IMG/VR virus record: IMGVR_UViG_3300033064_002683
Span: 1 to 20,735 of that record
Source: a virus
Reading direction: 5' to 3' (one strand)
DNA: 20,735 nucleotides
The stretch's first letter is position 1, and the number at the start of each line of letters is the position of its first letter. The translations under genes and the position numbers were made by a program. The notes under the pieces were generated by a model that worked only from the letters and a program-made list of their open reading frames with translations, did not search any database and was not told where the DNA came from. This document shows, piece by piece, positions 6,527 through 14,184 of the stretch.

Positions 6527-8361
6527 TTTTACTAAAAGAACTGCGTTGGTCCAATGCATTTTCTTATGGTCGCGACAATGTAGTAAACTTTATTACTAGC
6601 CCTCTTACTCAACTTGTGGGTAAGAATGGTCACGGTAAGTCAAGTGTTGCGCTAATCTTAGAAGAAGTATTGTTTAATAAAAACAGTAAAGGGATTAAGA
6701 AAGCAGATATTCTTAATCGCTATATCAAAGACAAGTCATATACCATTGAGCTAGACTTTGAAAAAGACGGTACCGCTTACCAGATCAAATCTACTCGCGG
6801 TACTACACAAACTGTAAAGCTGTTTAAGAATGGCGGTGACATTAGCTCACACACAGCAACTGCTACATACAAGGCTGTTGAAGAAATTATTGGTTTTGAC
6901 CATAAAACATTTGCACAAATTGTATATCAAAGCAATGCTTCAAGCTTAGAATTTCTTACTGCGCCAGACACAGCAAGAAAAAAGTTCCTAATAGAGTTAC
7001 TGAACCTGGGTGTGTATACCAGAGCACAAGAAATTTTCAAAGATGTTGCCAGTGACCTAAACAAAGAGATTGTTTCTGTACAGTCACAAGTAACCACAGT
7101 AAATAGCTGGCTTGACAAGTATAGTAATACTAACTTAGACCCTAAACCGCTACAAGAGCTACCTGAACTTGACCAAAGCTTACTGCAAGAGCTAAACGCA
7201 ACTGAATCTAAGATCAGTAATATTGAGTCTGCTAATAAAAAAATTACGCAAAACAATACTTATAAAAAGATTCAGGGTGGCATTAAGCTGTACCCTCTTC
7301 CAGAAGAGCCTACTGATAATCCTAAACCTCTAAAAACAGAGTCAACTACACTAAATACAGAATCTATCGAGTTGTCTAAAACTATTCGAGATTCACAGGC
7401 TTTTGTTAAAAAGATGGGTGCTTTGCGTGGAACTTGCCCTACTTGTTTACAAGAAATTGATGAAGCTAAGCTAGCTGATTTAATGCTAGAACAGGCTACA
7501 ATTCAAAAAATTGCCCAGGCTCGTAATGCTGAAATAAAGTTACGTGTTAGTGCAATTGATACTGTACTTGCCGAAATGAGTACTAGAACGCAGCAGTGGA
7601 ATAGCGCTGTTAAAACAAAAGAAGAGTGGGAGAAGTACCACGCACTTATTGATTGCGAATTAGAAACTGAGCCGTATGACAAGAATGCACTAGACATTAA
7701 GCTACTAGAGCTAGAAACTTCAATAACAGCTCTCAAAACAGCAGTAACCAAAGCAGAAAAAGCTAATCGTGAAGCTAGTAGCCACAACGCTAAAGTAGAA
7801 TTGCTGTCAAAACAATTGATAGAAATGAACGAAGAACTTGAGACTTACTCAGGTAATCTTCATGAACTATCAGAACGTATGGGTATTCTTAATATCCTTA
7901 CTAAAACATTCTCAACAACAGGCCTAGTTGCCTATAAAATTGAGTGTCTAGTAAAAGACTTAGAAGAACTAACAAACGAGTACTTGGTTGACTTGTCAGA
8001 CGGTAGATTTCAAATAGCATTTCGTGTATCTAGTTCAGATAAACTAAATGTAGTAATTACCGATAACGGCAAAGATATTGATATTCTTGCACTAAGCGGT
8101 GGAGAGCGAGCGCGTGTAAACGTAGCTACTCTGCTTGCAATTCGCAAGCTAATGCAGTCACTTAGTTCCAGCCGTATTAATCTACTGATCCTAGACGAAA
8201 CAGTTGAAGCACTAGATGTAGACGGTAAAGAGCGTTTAGTAGAAGTTCTACTACGCGAAGAATTTTTAAACACTTTTCTAGTATCACACGGATTCACACA
8301 TCCACTGCTAGAAAAAATTCACGTTGTTAAACAAAACAACATATCAAAAATAGAGGTATAA
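6523..8361 (+). CDS. SbcC / Rad50-like (T4 gp46-like) ATPase subunit
   Basis: SMC-type ATPase of 612 residues, forming with the SbcD-like protein an end-processing nuclease. Walker A GKNGHGKSS spans 33-41. A long coiled-coil arm follows, broken by a zinc-hook CPTC at 305-308, then a second coiled coil. The C-terminal ATPase half has the ABC signature LSGGE (524-528), Walker B LLILDE with D558-E559, and a SHG switch motif. The hook sits near the middle, as expected for the folded arm. The start ATG overlaps the glutaredoxin stop (ATGA). The protein is intact. Confidence 0.94.
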   Translation: MILLKELRWSNAFSYGRDNVVNFITSPLTQLVGKNGHGKSSVALILEEVLFNKNSKGIKKADILNRYIKDKSYTIELDFEKDGTAYQIKSTRGTTQTVKLFKNGGDISSHTATATYKAVEEIIGFDHKTFAQIVYQSNASSLEFLTAPDTARKKFLIELLNLGVYTRAQEIFKDVASDLNKEIVSVQSQVTTVNSWLDKYSNTNLDPKPLQELPELDQSLLQELNATESKISNIESANKKITQNNTYKKIQGGIKLYPLPEEPTDNPKPLKTESTTLNTESIELSKTIRDSQAFVKKMGALRGTCPTCLQEIDEAKLADLMLEQATIQKIAQARNAEIKLRVSAIDTVLAEMSTRTQQWNSAVKTKEEWEKYHALIDCELETEPYDKNALDIKLLELETSITALKTAVTKAEKANREASSHNAKVELLSKQLIEMNEELETYSGNLHELSERMGILNILTKTFSTTGLVAYKIECLVKDLEELTNEYLVDLSDGRFQIAFRVSSSDKLNVVITDNGKDIDILALSGGERARVNVATLLAIRKLMQSLSSSRINLLILDETVEALDVDGKERLVEVLLREEFLNTFLVSHGFTHPLLEKIHVVKQNNISKIEV

Positions 8362-8362
8362 T

Positions 8363-8659
8363 ATGCTAAAGATTTTTTCAAACTATCGGCGTGCGTACAT
8401 TACGCGTAACGGTCAAACTGTAGAAGTTACCAGCGGTAACGAAATTACTCAAGACGAATTTGCAACAATGGTTTGTGATGGAGACGTAGAGTGTTTGGAT
8501 CAAACTACTGATACGTTAGTTAAGTTTGTTGCCAATACAGCTCCTGTAGTTGCAGTAACTAACACAAACCTTACTCCTGTAGCACAACGTACACCGGCAC
8601 CAGATGCCGGCTTAGTTCCCGTACCTGTGGACGCTAGAAGTAAAAACGCCAAAGCGTAA
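8363..8659 (+). CDS. Small hypothetical protein
   Basis: 98-residue protein that I do not recognise. The first half (about 1-60) could be a small beta-rich domain with D/E-rich turns; the second half is low-complexity Val/Pro/Ala/Thr and looks unstructured or linker-like. GAGG precedes the ATG closely, one base after the SbcC stop. Its TAA overlaps the ATG of the next gene (TAATG), indicating coupled translation in the recombination operon. Confidence 0.75.
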   Translation: MLKIFSNYRRAYITRNGQTVEVTSGNEITQDEFATMVCDGDVECLDQTTDTLVKFVANTAPVVAVTNTNLTPVAQRTPAPDAGLVPVPVDARSKNAKA

Positions 8660-9114
8660 TGGTCGTAGACGCTAGAGCTAAGGGTGCACGTACAGAAACT
8701 GTGGTACGTGACCTCTTGAAAAAACACACCGGTTTAGGGTGGGAAAGAGTACCTGGCTCTGGTGCACTAGACCCTAAACACTTGCTAAAAGGTGATCTTT
8801 ACGTACCTGGTAGAACCAACCTTTACTGCACAGAAGTAAAAGGTTACGCCGAAGATCATCTTACTAGCGCACTACTCACAGGTAAAAACCCACAACTTAT
8901 TGAGTTTTGGAAGCAGAGTATTCGACAAGGTACACAAGTCAATAAAAAACCTCTGCTTATATTTAAATTTGACAGATCAAAAGTATTTGCTGCTTATATT
9001 GACATGCCAGAACACAGCTACCGGTATATATTTGTAAGCATAGACGGATATGAGTTTTATGTTTCACTGTTAGAAGACTGGTTAAAGCATGAGCAACCAG
9101 AATTTGTGACTTGA
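8659..9114 (+). CDS. PD-(D/E)XK nuclease, Holliday-junction-resolvase (Hjc)-like
   Basis: 151-residue small nuclease. The Hjc-like pattern is visible: E13 in the first helix, GSG (33-35), K44-G45-D46, then E59-V60-K61 as the ExK core. This matches the E...GSG...GD...ExK layout of archaeal-type junction resolvases and related phage enzymes. Standing between SbcCD-type nucleases and a flap nuclease, it probably resolves branched DNA before packaging. A generic PD-(D/E)XK repair nuclease is the alternative. The stop codon overlaps the -35 box of the next promoter. Confidence 0.75.
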   Translation: MVVDARAKGARTETVVRDLLKKHTGLGWERVPGSGALDPKHLLKGDLYVPGRTNLYCTEVKGYAEDHLTSALLTGKNPQLIEFWKQSIRQGTQVNKKPLLIFKFDRSKVFAAYIDMPEHSYRYIFVSIDGYEFYVSLLEDWLKHEQPEFVT

Positions 9115-9139
9115 ACATACTAATTGATTTTGTTATAAT
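9111..9139 (+). promoter_or_regulatory. Sigma70-type promoter for the flap nuclease / dUTPase / RNR operon
   Basis: TTGAAC (9111-9116), a 17-base spacer and TATAAT (9134-9139). The -35 overlaps the stop codon of the nuclease gene. The leader to ATG 9166 is short, with no GG-type SD. TACTT (9143-9147) can pair with AAGTA (9157-9161) around a 9-base loop, but that stem would begin before the expected transcription start. Confidence 0.88.
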
Positions 9140-9165
9140 ATATACTTAACAACAAAAAGTAAACT

Positions 9166-10008
9166 ATGAGTATAACATTTAAAAAAGCAACAGAAGCAGA
9201 AAACACCTTGCTGGTAGTAGACGCACTTAACCTTGCTTTTCGCTATAAGCACTCAGGCGCACGCGATTTTGCTGTAGACTATGTTCGCACAGTAGACAGC
9301 CTAAAGAAGTCTTATAAGGCGTCTCATGTAATTATTGCTTGCGATCAGGGTAGTTCTAGTTATCGCAAGCAATTATCAGATGTGTATAAACAAAATCGCA
9401 AAGATAAACAAGCACTACAAACTGAAGCAGAGGCCGCAGCATTTGAGCTTTTCTTTGAAGACTTTCTAGCCACGCTTGAGTACATTGAAAAAGAAACAAC
9501 CTACCCTGTACTTAAATTTCAAGGTGTTGAGGCTGACGACATTGCTGCCTATATTGTGCAAGAATACACAAAAAACTTTGACAACATTTGGCTGATTTCT
9601 TCAGACAGAGACTGGGACTTGCTGGTATCAGACAAAGTATCTCGATTTTCATATGTAACGCGTAAGGAGGTAACAATACACAACTGGGAAAATCATTACG
9701 ATTTTAAACAAGATGATTATATCTCTGTTAAGTGTTTAATGGGTGACTCTGGAGATAATGTAATTGGGGTTGAGGGTATAGGCCCTAAGCGTGCTCAAGC
9801 ACTTGTAGAGCAGTACGGTACAACATGGGATATTATTGCCAGCATCCCGCTAAATGGCAAATATAAATATATACAAGCACTAAACGAGTCTCGCGACAAG
9901 CTAGAACTTAACTACAAACTAATGGATTTGGTTACTCACTGCGAAGAAGCAGTAGGCGAAGCCAACTGCCAACAAATTAACGAAATCTTAGAAATATACA
10001 CACAATGA
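9166..10008 (+). CDS. 5'-3' exonuclease / flap endonuclease
   Basis: FEN-family nuclease of 280 residues (T4 RNase H / T5 D15 / Pol I 5'-nuclease type). Acidic metal ligands appear in the expected order: D19 (VVDALN), D60 (ACDQG), E122-D124-D125, D147 and D149 (SSDRD), and D194 with D197 in GDSGDN. A helix-hairpin-helix GVEGIGPKRA spans 201-210. It supplies the 5' nuclease domain that the phage polymerase lacks, probably removing RNA primers. It begins the operon after the promoter at 9111, and its stop overlaps the dUTPase start (ATGA). Confidence 0.93.
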   Translation: MSITFKKATEAENTLLVVDALNLAFRYKHSGARDFAVDYVRTVDSLKKSYKASHVIIACDQGSSSYRKQLSDVYKQNRKDKQALQTEAEAAAFELFFEDFLATLEYIEKETTYPVLKFQGVEADDIAAYIVQEYTKNFDNIWLISSDRDWDLLVSDKVSRFSYVTRKEVTIHNWENHYDFKQDDYISVKCLMGDSGDNVIGVEGIGPKRAQALVEQYGTTWDIIASIPLNGKYKYIQALNESRDKLELNYKLMDLVTHCEEAVGEANCQQINEILEIYTQ

Positions 10009-10481
10009 ACAATCTTTTTAACATTAACGGTAGCTATGACCACTTTAATGACCGCAAAGTGTCTCAGGTTGTTGAGTGCCGGGTAGACGACCCGGCCTAC
10101 TTGCCACAACGTACACATCCAAGTGATGCTGGTGCAGATTTGCGTAGCACTGAAAACTTGGAGATTTATCCTGATGAACAAAAACTTGTGGATACAGGAG
10201 TAGCAGTAAAAATTCCAGAGGGTTACGCAGGCTTTGTGTTTAACAGATCAAGTCAAGGTAAAAAGGGAATTACTATCCCTCACTCAGTAGGCGTTATTGA
10301 CAGCGATTATCGTGGAAACATCAAAGTTATCCTAAAAAATACTGGAATAAACACCTATAAAATTGTTGCCGGAGACCGGATTGCTCAACTGGTGGTTATG
10401 CCAGTTTTGTTGTGTGATTTTGTAGATGCCTGGAACGATACCGCTCGTGGTACTGGTGGTTTTGGTAGCACTGGAACGTAA
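10005..10481 (+). CDS. dut: dUTPase (trimeric dUTP diphosphatase)
   Basis: Hydrolyses dUTP to dUMP, keeping uracil out of phage DNA and feeding dTMP synthesis. All five trimeric dUTPase motifs are present in 158 residues: motif 1 DAGADL (41-46), motif 2 RSSQGKKG (81-88), motif 3 GVIDSDYRG (96-104) with catalytic D99, motif 4 GDRIAQL (123-129), and motif 5 RGTGGFGSTG (148-157), the P-loop-like tail. About 30 residues precede the usual start of the fold. The ATG overlaps the stop of the flap nuclease by ATGA. Confidence 0.96.
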   Translation: MNNLFNINGSYDHFNDRKVSQVVECRVDDPAYLPQRTHPSDAGADLRSTENLEIYPDEQKLVDTGVAVKIPEGYAGFVFNRSSQGKKGITIPHSVGVIDSDYRGNIKVILKNTGINTYKIVAGDRIAQLVVMPVLLCDFVDAWNDTARGTGGFGSTGT

Positions 10482-10483
10482 TC

Positions 10484-10678
10484 GTGTATCAACAAGTTCT
10501 GTTAATTTTTGCAGTGCTGCTGGTAGTATTTAACTTACTGGGATTTAACTACTATCAAAAAAATCAAGATCGCCAAGCATACTATGCTTGCTTGAAATTA
10601 TCTGAAAAGATAATCAACGAAAAAAACACTAACACAGGCAGCACACAATTTTTGTCGCTGCCCTATTGCAGACTTTAA
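10484..10678 (+). CDS. Small single-pass membrane protein
   Basis: 64 residues from a GTG start with GGAA about 8 bases upstream. An N-terminal hydrophobic segment (about 5-24, mostly Leu, Val, Phe) is followed by a polar, basic domain with Cys at 36 and 62, so one membrane pass or an uncleaved anchor is likely. I do not recognise it. It sits between dUTPase and ribonucleotide reductase with tight spacing and is probably translated with them. It does not resemble the lysis proteins on the other strand. Confidence 0.65.
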   Translation: MYQQVLLIFAVLLVVFNLLGFNYYQKNQDRQAYYACLKLSEKIINEKNTNTGSTQFLSLPYCRL

Positions 10679-10686
10679 AGGAAATT

Positions 10687-12651
10687 ATGAACGTAAGTAC
10701 CCGAGCACAAGTAATCACACGTCGCACCTACAACCGCCCTATTAGCGATGACGGTAAAGAATTTGAAACGTGGCAAGAAACAGTTGCGCGTGTTATTGAC
10801 CACCAAGCGTGGCTGTGGGAGCGCGCAGTAGATCGCGAACTAAACGATCAAGAGTACGCAGAGCTTTATGATCTTGAGCAACTAATGCTAGATCGCAAAG
10901 TATTGATGAGCGGTCGTACACTTTGGCTTGGTGGTACTGCGGTAGCCAAGACTCGTGAAGCCTCACAGTTTAATTGCAGCTTTACGCACGTTGAAACTGT
11001 GTACGACGTTGTTGACTGCCTATGGCTGCTCTTGCAAGGTTGCGGAGTTGGGTTTAAGCCAATTGTTGGTACACTAAACGGCTTTTCAAAGCCTATTAAA
11101 GATATTGAAGTAGTTCGTAGTACGCGTACTGATAAGGGTGGAAATGAGCATAATTCAGAGTTTTGGGACGCTGAAACAAAAACTTGGACCCTGCAAGTTG
11201 GTGATTCAGCAGAAGCTTGGGCAAAGTCTATTGGTAAGCTGCTTGCTGGCAAATACGCCGCAGATACCCTCGTACTTGACTTTAGTCAACTACGTCCTGC
11301 TGGCGAAAGGTTAAAAGGCTATGGCTGGATTTCGAGTGGAGATGCGGCTATTAGTACAGCTTATGTTGCAATTGCTAATATCCTTAACGGTCGTGCCGAT
11401 TCACTACTTACTCGGATGGATATCCTCGACATTGTTAACCACCTGGGTACTATTCTATCAAGTCGTCGTAGTGCTGAAATTGCTCTTTTTGATTATGACC
11501 AACCGGAATGGGAAGAATTTGCAGTAGCCAAAAAAGACTGGTGGTTGCATAACAATGCTCACCGCACTCAGTCTAATAATTCATTGGTGTTTAAAAAGAA
11601 GCCTCTGCGTAGTGATCTAGAACGTATCTTTAACATGATTATTGAAGGTGGCGGAAGCGAGCCGGGTTTTATCAACGAAGTAGAGGCATTGCGTCGTGCT
11701 CCGTGGTTTAAAGGTGCAAATCCTTGTGTTGAAATTTTGCTAGGCAATAAGAGTTTTTGTAATCTAACGGAAACTGATATTGGTAAGTTCAAGGGCAATA
11801 CAGCTGGACTACATACAGCAGTTCGCCTAGCTGCTCGTGCTAACTACCGTCAAACTTGCGTTAACTTGCGTGACGGTATCTTGCAAGAATCGTGGCACTT
11901 GAATAACTACTTTATGCGTCTTTGTGGAGTAGGTTTGACAGGTATTGCTATGCGTCCCGATATGGGCAGCTATGACTACGAGTACTTGAAACGTACAGCT
12001 ACTTCGGCGGCAATGAATATGGCACTAGAATTGAACTTGCCAGCACCCAAGAATGTTACTTGTGTTAAACCATCGGGTACCCTATCAAAGATCATGGATA
12101 CCACTGAAGGTGTGCATAAGCCTCTAGGCAAGTATATTTTCAACAATGTTCAGTTCTCAAAGCACGACCCTGTAGTAGAAAAGTTGCGTGCTGCAAACTA
12201 TCGTGTTGTTAACCATCCAGTTGATGATTCTGGTGTACTAGTAACCTTTCCAGTTAAGTGGGATGGTATTCCTTTTGACAAAGCTGACGGTAAAGAAGTT
12301 AACCTTGAAAGTGCTGTTGTACAGCTGGAACGCTATAAGCTGTTGCAGACTTCTTGGAACCAGCAAAATACTTCAGTTACTATCAGTTACGATCCAACTG
12401 AAGTAGACGCAATTATTTCTTGGTTGCTCGATAACTGGGATTGTTATGTGGGTGTTTCATTCATCTACCGCACAGACCCTACAAAAACAGCTAAAGATCT
12501 TGGTTACTTGTACCTTCCACAAGAAGTTGTGACTCAAAAAGATCATGACGATTATGTTAAAATACTCGGTGTAGTTGATCTCAACAACACCAATAGCTTT
12601 GATGAAATTGTTGATCAAGAGTGTGCAACAGGTGCATGCCCTATTAAATAA
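10687..12651 (+). CDS. nrdJ: Class II (adenosylcobalamin-dependent) ribonucleoside-triphosphate reductase
   Basis: Converts ribonucleoside triphosphates to dNTPs using a B12-derived radical; it needs no oxygen and no second subunit. In 654 residues the monomeric RTPR pattern is complete: first redox Cys C97 (NCSF), thiyl-radical site N-P-C347-V-E349, second redox Cys C358 (SFCNLTE) and the C-terminal shuttle pair C646 and C651 ending CATGACPIK. It is shorter than the Lactobacillus leichmannii enzyme (about 739), mainly between the first and radical cysteines and at the ends. ATG 10687 is chosen over TTG 10666 because AAAGGAAA precedes it. The operon's dUTPase and the glutaredoxin at 6293 fit the same nucleotide pathway. 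Activity would depend on host cobalamin. Confidence 0.95.
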   Translation: MNVSTRAQVITRRTYNRPISDDGKEFETWQETVARVIDHQAWLWERAVDRELNDQEYAELYDLEQLMLDRKVLMSGRTLWLGGTAVAKTREASQFNCSFTHVETVYDVVDCLWLLLQGCGVGFKPIVGTLNGFSKPIKDIEVVRSTRTDKGGNEHNSEFWDAETKTWTLQVGDSAEAWAKSIGKLLAGKYAADTLVLDFSQLRPAGERLKGYGWISSGDAAISTAYVAIANILNGRADSLLTRMDILDIVNHLGTILSSRRSAEIALFDYDQPEWEEFAVAKKDWWLHNNAHRTQSNNSLVFKKKPLRSDLERIFNMIIEGGGSEPGFINEVEALRRAPWFKGANPCVEILLGNKSFCNLTETDIGKFKGNTAGLHTAVRLAARANYRQTCVNLRDGILQESWHLNNYFMRLCGVGLTGIAMRPDMGSYDYEYLKRTATSAAMNMALELNLPAPKNVTCVKPSGTLSKIMDTTEGVHKPLGKYIFNNVQFSKHDPVVEKLRAANYRVVNHPVDDSGVLVTFPVKWDGIPFDKADGKEVNLESAVVQLERYKLLQTSWNQQNTSVTISYDPTEVDAIISWLLDNWDCYVGVSFIYRTDPTKTAKDLGYLYLPQEVVTQKDHDDYVKILGVVDLNNTNSFDEIVDQECATGACPIK

Positions 12652-12819
12652 ATGGAACTACTAACATTTAATTTAACAATTGATGAAGCAAATACTATTT
12701 TAGAAGGTTTACAAGAACTGCCCGCTAAAATTTGTAATCCGCTCAGCAATAAAATAAAGCAACAAGCACAAGAGCAGTTGCTCGCAATAGAAGCCGCTAA
12801 CAAAGCAATAGAAACCTAG
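12652..12819 (+). CDS. Small conserved-type phage protein (55 residues)
   Basis: ATG 12652 directly abuts the reductase stop codon. The protein is 55 residues: a short beta-like start (MELLTFNLTIDEAN), then helical, Gln- and Ala-rich sequence with KIKQQAQEQL near 34-43. This resembles a family of very small phage proteins I recall by the pattern LTF-L-(V/I)DE-N-IL followed by K-Q-QAQ; their function is unknown. It is followed 7 bases later by the operon terminator. Translation probably couples to the reductase, as there is no separate SD. Confidence 0.75.
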   Translation: MELLTFNLTIDEANTILEGLQELPAKICNPLSNKIKQQAQEQLLAIEAANKAIET

Positions 12820-12825
12820 TAGCAA

Positions 12826-12860
12826 AAAGCCCCCATAAAGAAATTTATGGGGGCTTTTTT
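12826..12860 (+). terminator. Strong terminator after the RNR operon
   Basis: AAAGCCCCCATAAA (12826-12839) pairs perfectly over 14 bases with TTTATGGGGGCTTT (12844-12857) around a GAAA tetraloop, with a T run to 12860. An A run on the left side means it could also work on the - strand. Confidence 0.95.
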
Positions 12861-12900
12861 GTTGCCAAAATTTGTTAGCGTTTTTACATGCCCTAACCCA

Positions 12901-12932
12901 AAAAATTGATGCATAATTACGCAGCAATTTTT
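12901..12932. promoter_or_regulatory. Operator-like dyad upstream of the 12960 promoter
   Basis: AAAAATTG (12901-12908) and CAATTTTT (12925-12932) are perfect inverted repeats, with inner TGC (12910-12912) and GCA (12921-12923) also symmetric around an 8-base centre. It lies 28 bases before the -35 box. It could be a protein-binding site or a hairpin; nothing in the window identifies the binder. The rest of 12861-13056 holds the promoter and leader and no gene. Confidence 0.4.
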
Positions 12933-12959
12933 AACAATCTCTTGCCGTAAAAATGCCCA

Positions 12960-12988
12960 TTGACTCTATGAGCATTTGGGTGTATAAT
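12960..12988 (+). promoter_or_regulatory. Sigma70-type promoter for the accessory / virion-like block
   Basis: TTGACT (12960-12965), a 17-base spacer and TATAAT (12983-12988), close to consensus. It drives 13057-14123 and, with read-through, the collagen and adhesin genes. The predicted start (about 12995) coincides with the base of a hairpin. Confidence 0.9.
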
Positions 12989-12995
12989 TACTATA

Positions 12996-13014
12996 GTTCT
13001 CAAAAATTGAGTAC
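12996..13014 (+). promoter_or_regulatory. 5'-terminal mRNA hairpin
   Basis: CTCAA (12999-13003) pairs with TTGAG (13007-13011) around AAA; GT and AC extend it beyond one T-T mismatch. As at the 4131 and 4233 promoters, the hairpin begins about seven bases after the -10 box, although its sequence is unrelated. Confidence 0.45.
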
Positions 13015-13056
13015 TGCGAGTGATACGTGGTAACATAAATACAACAAGGAAAAATT

Positions 13057-13317
13057 ATGGCAAATGGATTAAAACTATATCCTGTTTATATATACAATAC
13101 AACGCCCGAAAGCGACAGCGAAGAATACAACGACGAAGCTACTATGGTTGAAAATAATCTAGAAACTATGCGCAGAGCAATTGATTGCATAGATGAAATG
13201 GTTAATGACAAAGATAATGTAGCAGAATGGGCACAAGAAAAAATTGCGGTTACTAAATCAATGTTGGCTAGCGTGTGCGACTACTTAAAGTCAAAACAAC
13301 TTGTTAAAAAAGTATAG
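13057..13317 (+). CDS. Small acidic hypothetical protein
   Basis: 86 residues. The N-terminal 30 residues are acidic and polar; the rest (about 31-83) is predicted helical. The C-terminal part has the pattern VAEWAQEKI...SMLASVCDYLKS (about 55-79). I recall a similar W-x-x-x-K-(I/V)...A-x-Y-(I/L)-x-x-(V/D)-x-x-Y-L pattern in small proteins and in parts of structural proteins of T4-like and marine phages, without a known function. SD AAGGAAA lies ahead of the ATG. First gene of the unit from the 12960 promoter. Confidence 0.75.
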   Translation: MANGLKLYPVYIYNTTPESDSEEYNDEATMVENNLETMRRAIDCIDEMVNDKDNVAEWAQEKIAVTKSMLASVCDYLKSKQLVKKV

Positions 13318-13409
13318 TAACAAAAAAGAATTTGGCTTTAACCAAGTCGCTTTGTGGTAGCGAATATCACTTAAAATTTTAGTAACAATTGTTAAAAAAG
13401 GAAATTATT

Positions 13410-14123
13410 ATGGCAGAAATTATGACACCCGGTATGATTATGGGTATGGGCGGCAACGGCAATAACGACGGTCTTGGCCTTGGTGGCGGTCTTATTGGTG
13501 GATTACTTTTAGGTAGTTTGCTACGTAACGGCAATGGTGGGCTTTTAGGTGGTAACGGAGAGGGTGCAACAGCTATGCTACGTAGTCCTCCAGAACAAGC
13601 AGCAGCCAACATGGCATTAATGCAATCAATTGGTGCAGTAGACAAAGCAGTTGCAGTTAATTCAGCCGCGTTTGAGGCCTCACAAGCTACACAAAGTTTG
13701 GGTTTAACTAACCAGTTCAACAACCAAACTGCAGCACTATCCGCACAACTAATGCAACTTAACACTGAAGTAATGGAAAACCGTTATGAGCTGTCAAGAG
13801 ATATTTCTCAAGACGGTGCAGCAACTCGTGCACTGATTACAGCACAGTACGAAGCCTCCTTAAACCGTCAGCTCAGCGATGCAAATTCAGAAATTATTGC
13901 ACTAAGAAACCGCTCAGCTCTTGATGCGGCTACTAATGGTATTACGTTAACAAATACTAATAACATTAACCAGATGCAACAACAGTCACAGCAACAAGCA
14001 CAGTACTCACAGCTAGCACACATGATTTATGGTCTAGGCCAAAACATTACAAACGGTGCAATTAACGTTGGTAGCGGAACGCTAACAGCTAACCCAACCA
14101 ACACAAATACAGCTATTCGCTAA
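13410..14123 (+). CDS. Glycine-rich, coiled-coil phage protein
   Basis: 237 residues from ATG 13410, preceded by AAGGAAA (an upstream TTG at 13389 has no such site). Three zones are visible: a Met/Gly-rich N-terminus with a hydrophobic glycine-zipper-like stretch (about 21-50, repeated GG-L and G-LL units); a long Ala/Gln/Ser-rich helical region with heptad-like spacing (about 62-175); and an Asn/Gln-rich low-complexity tail (about 180-237). No catalytic motif. The glycine zipper could insert in or line a membrane, and the helical part suggests a rod or oligomer; a virion or internal ejected protein is possible, but this is inference. A terminator follows at 14134. Confidence 0.8.
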   Translation: MAEIMTPGMIMGMGGNGNNDGLGLGGGLIGGLLLGSLLRNGNGGLLGGNGEGATAMLRSPPEQAAANMALMQSIGAVDKAVAVNSAAFEASQATQSLGLTNQFNNQTAALSAQLMQLNTEVMENRYELSRDISQDGAATRALITAQYEASLNRQLSDANSEIIALRNRSALDAATNGITLTNTNNINQMQQQSQQQAQYSQLAHMIYGLGQNITNGAINVGSGTLTANPTNTNTAIR

Positions 14124-14133
14124 TATTTGGCTT

Positions 14134-14167
14134 AAGCCTCCGCAGCCACAAGTTGTGGGGGCTTTTT
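14134..14167 (+). terminator. Terminator between glycine-rich and collagen-like genes
   Basis: AAGCCTCCGCA (14134-14144) pairs with TGTGGGGGCTT (14154-14164) with two G-U wobbles, followed by Ts to 14167. A nested CCACAA...GTGG alternative exists in the loop. The SD of the next gene begins 5 bases later and no new promoter is visible, so termination is probably partial. Confidence 0.8.
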
Positions 14168-14184
14168 ACTTTAAGGAGATTTTT

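Noticed and set aside
8350-8365. TATAAT immediately before ATG 8363
   Set aside because: No -35 hexamer 16-18 bases upstream, and the box touches the start codon. The same GGTATAATATG context occurs at 15777-15789, so it is better read as an AT-rich ribosome-binding region.
9143-9161. TACTT/AAGTA hairpin after the 9111 promoter as a third copy of the 5' hairpin element
   Set aside because: It starts only three bases after the -10 box, before the expected transcription start, and is all A/T save one pair.
10666-10686. TTG at 10666 as the reductase start
   Set aside because: ATG 10687 has AAAGGAAA just upstream, while the TTG lies inside the preceding gene without an SD.
13320-13388. Possible promoter or structured RNA (TCGCT/AGCGA stem, TAAAAT box) before the glycine-rich gene
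   Set aside because: The stem is only 5 bp and no usable -35 stands at 16-18 bases; a short intergenic spacer explains it.
13379-13765. Pro/Ser-rich open frame on the - strand opposite the glycine-rich gene
   Set aside because: It is the antisense shadow of Gly-rich codons; no SD and no neighbours in that direction. The - strand frames under 14679-16547 are rejected for the same reason.
14155-14184. GTG at 14155 as the start of the collagen-like gene
   Set aside because: It lies in the 3' arm of a terminator; ATG 14185 has a good SD (AAGGAG).
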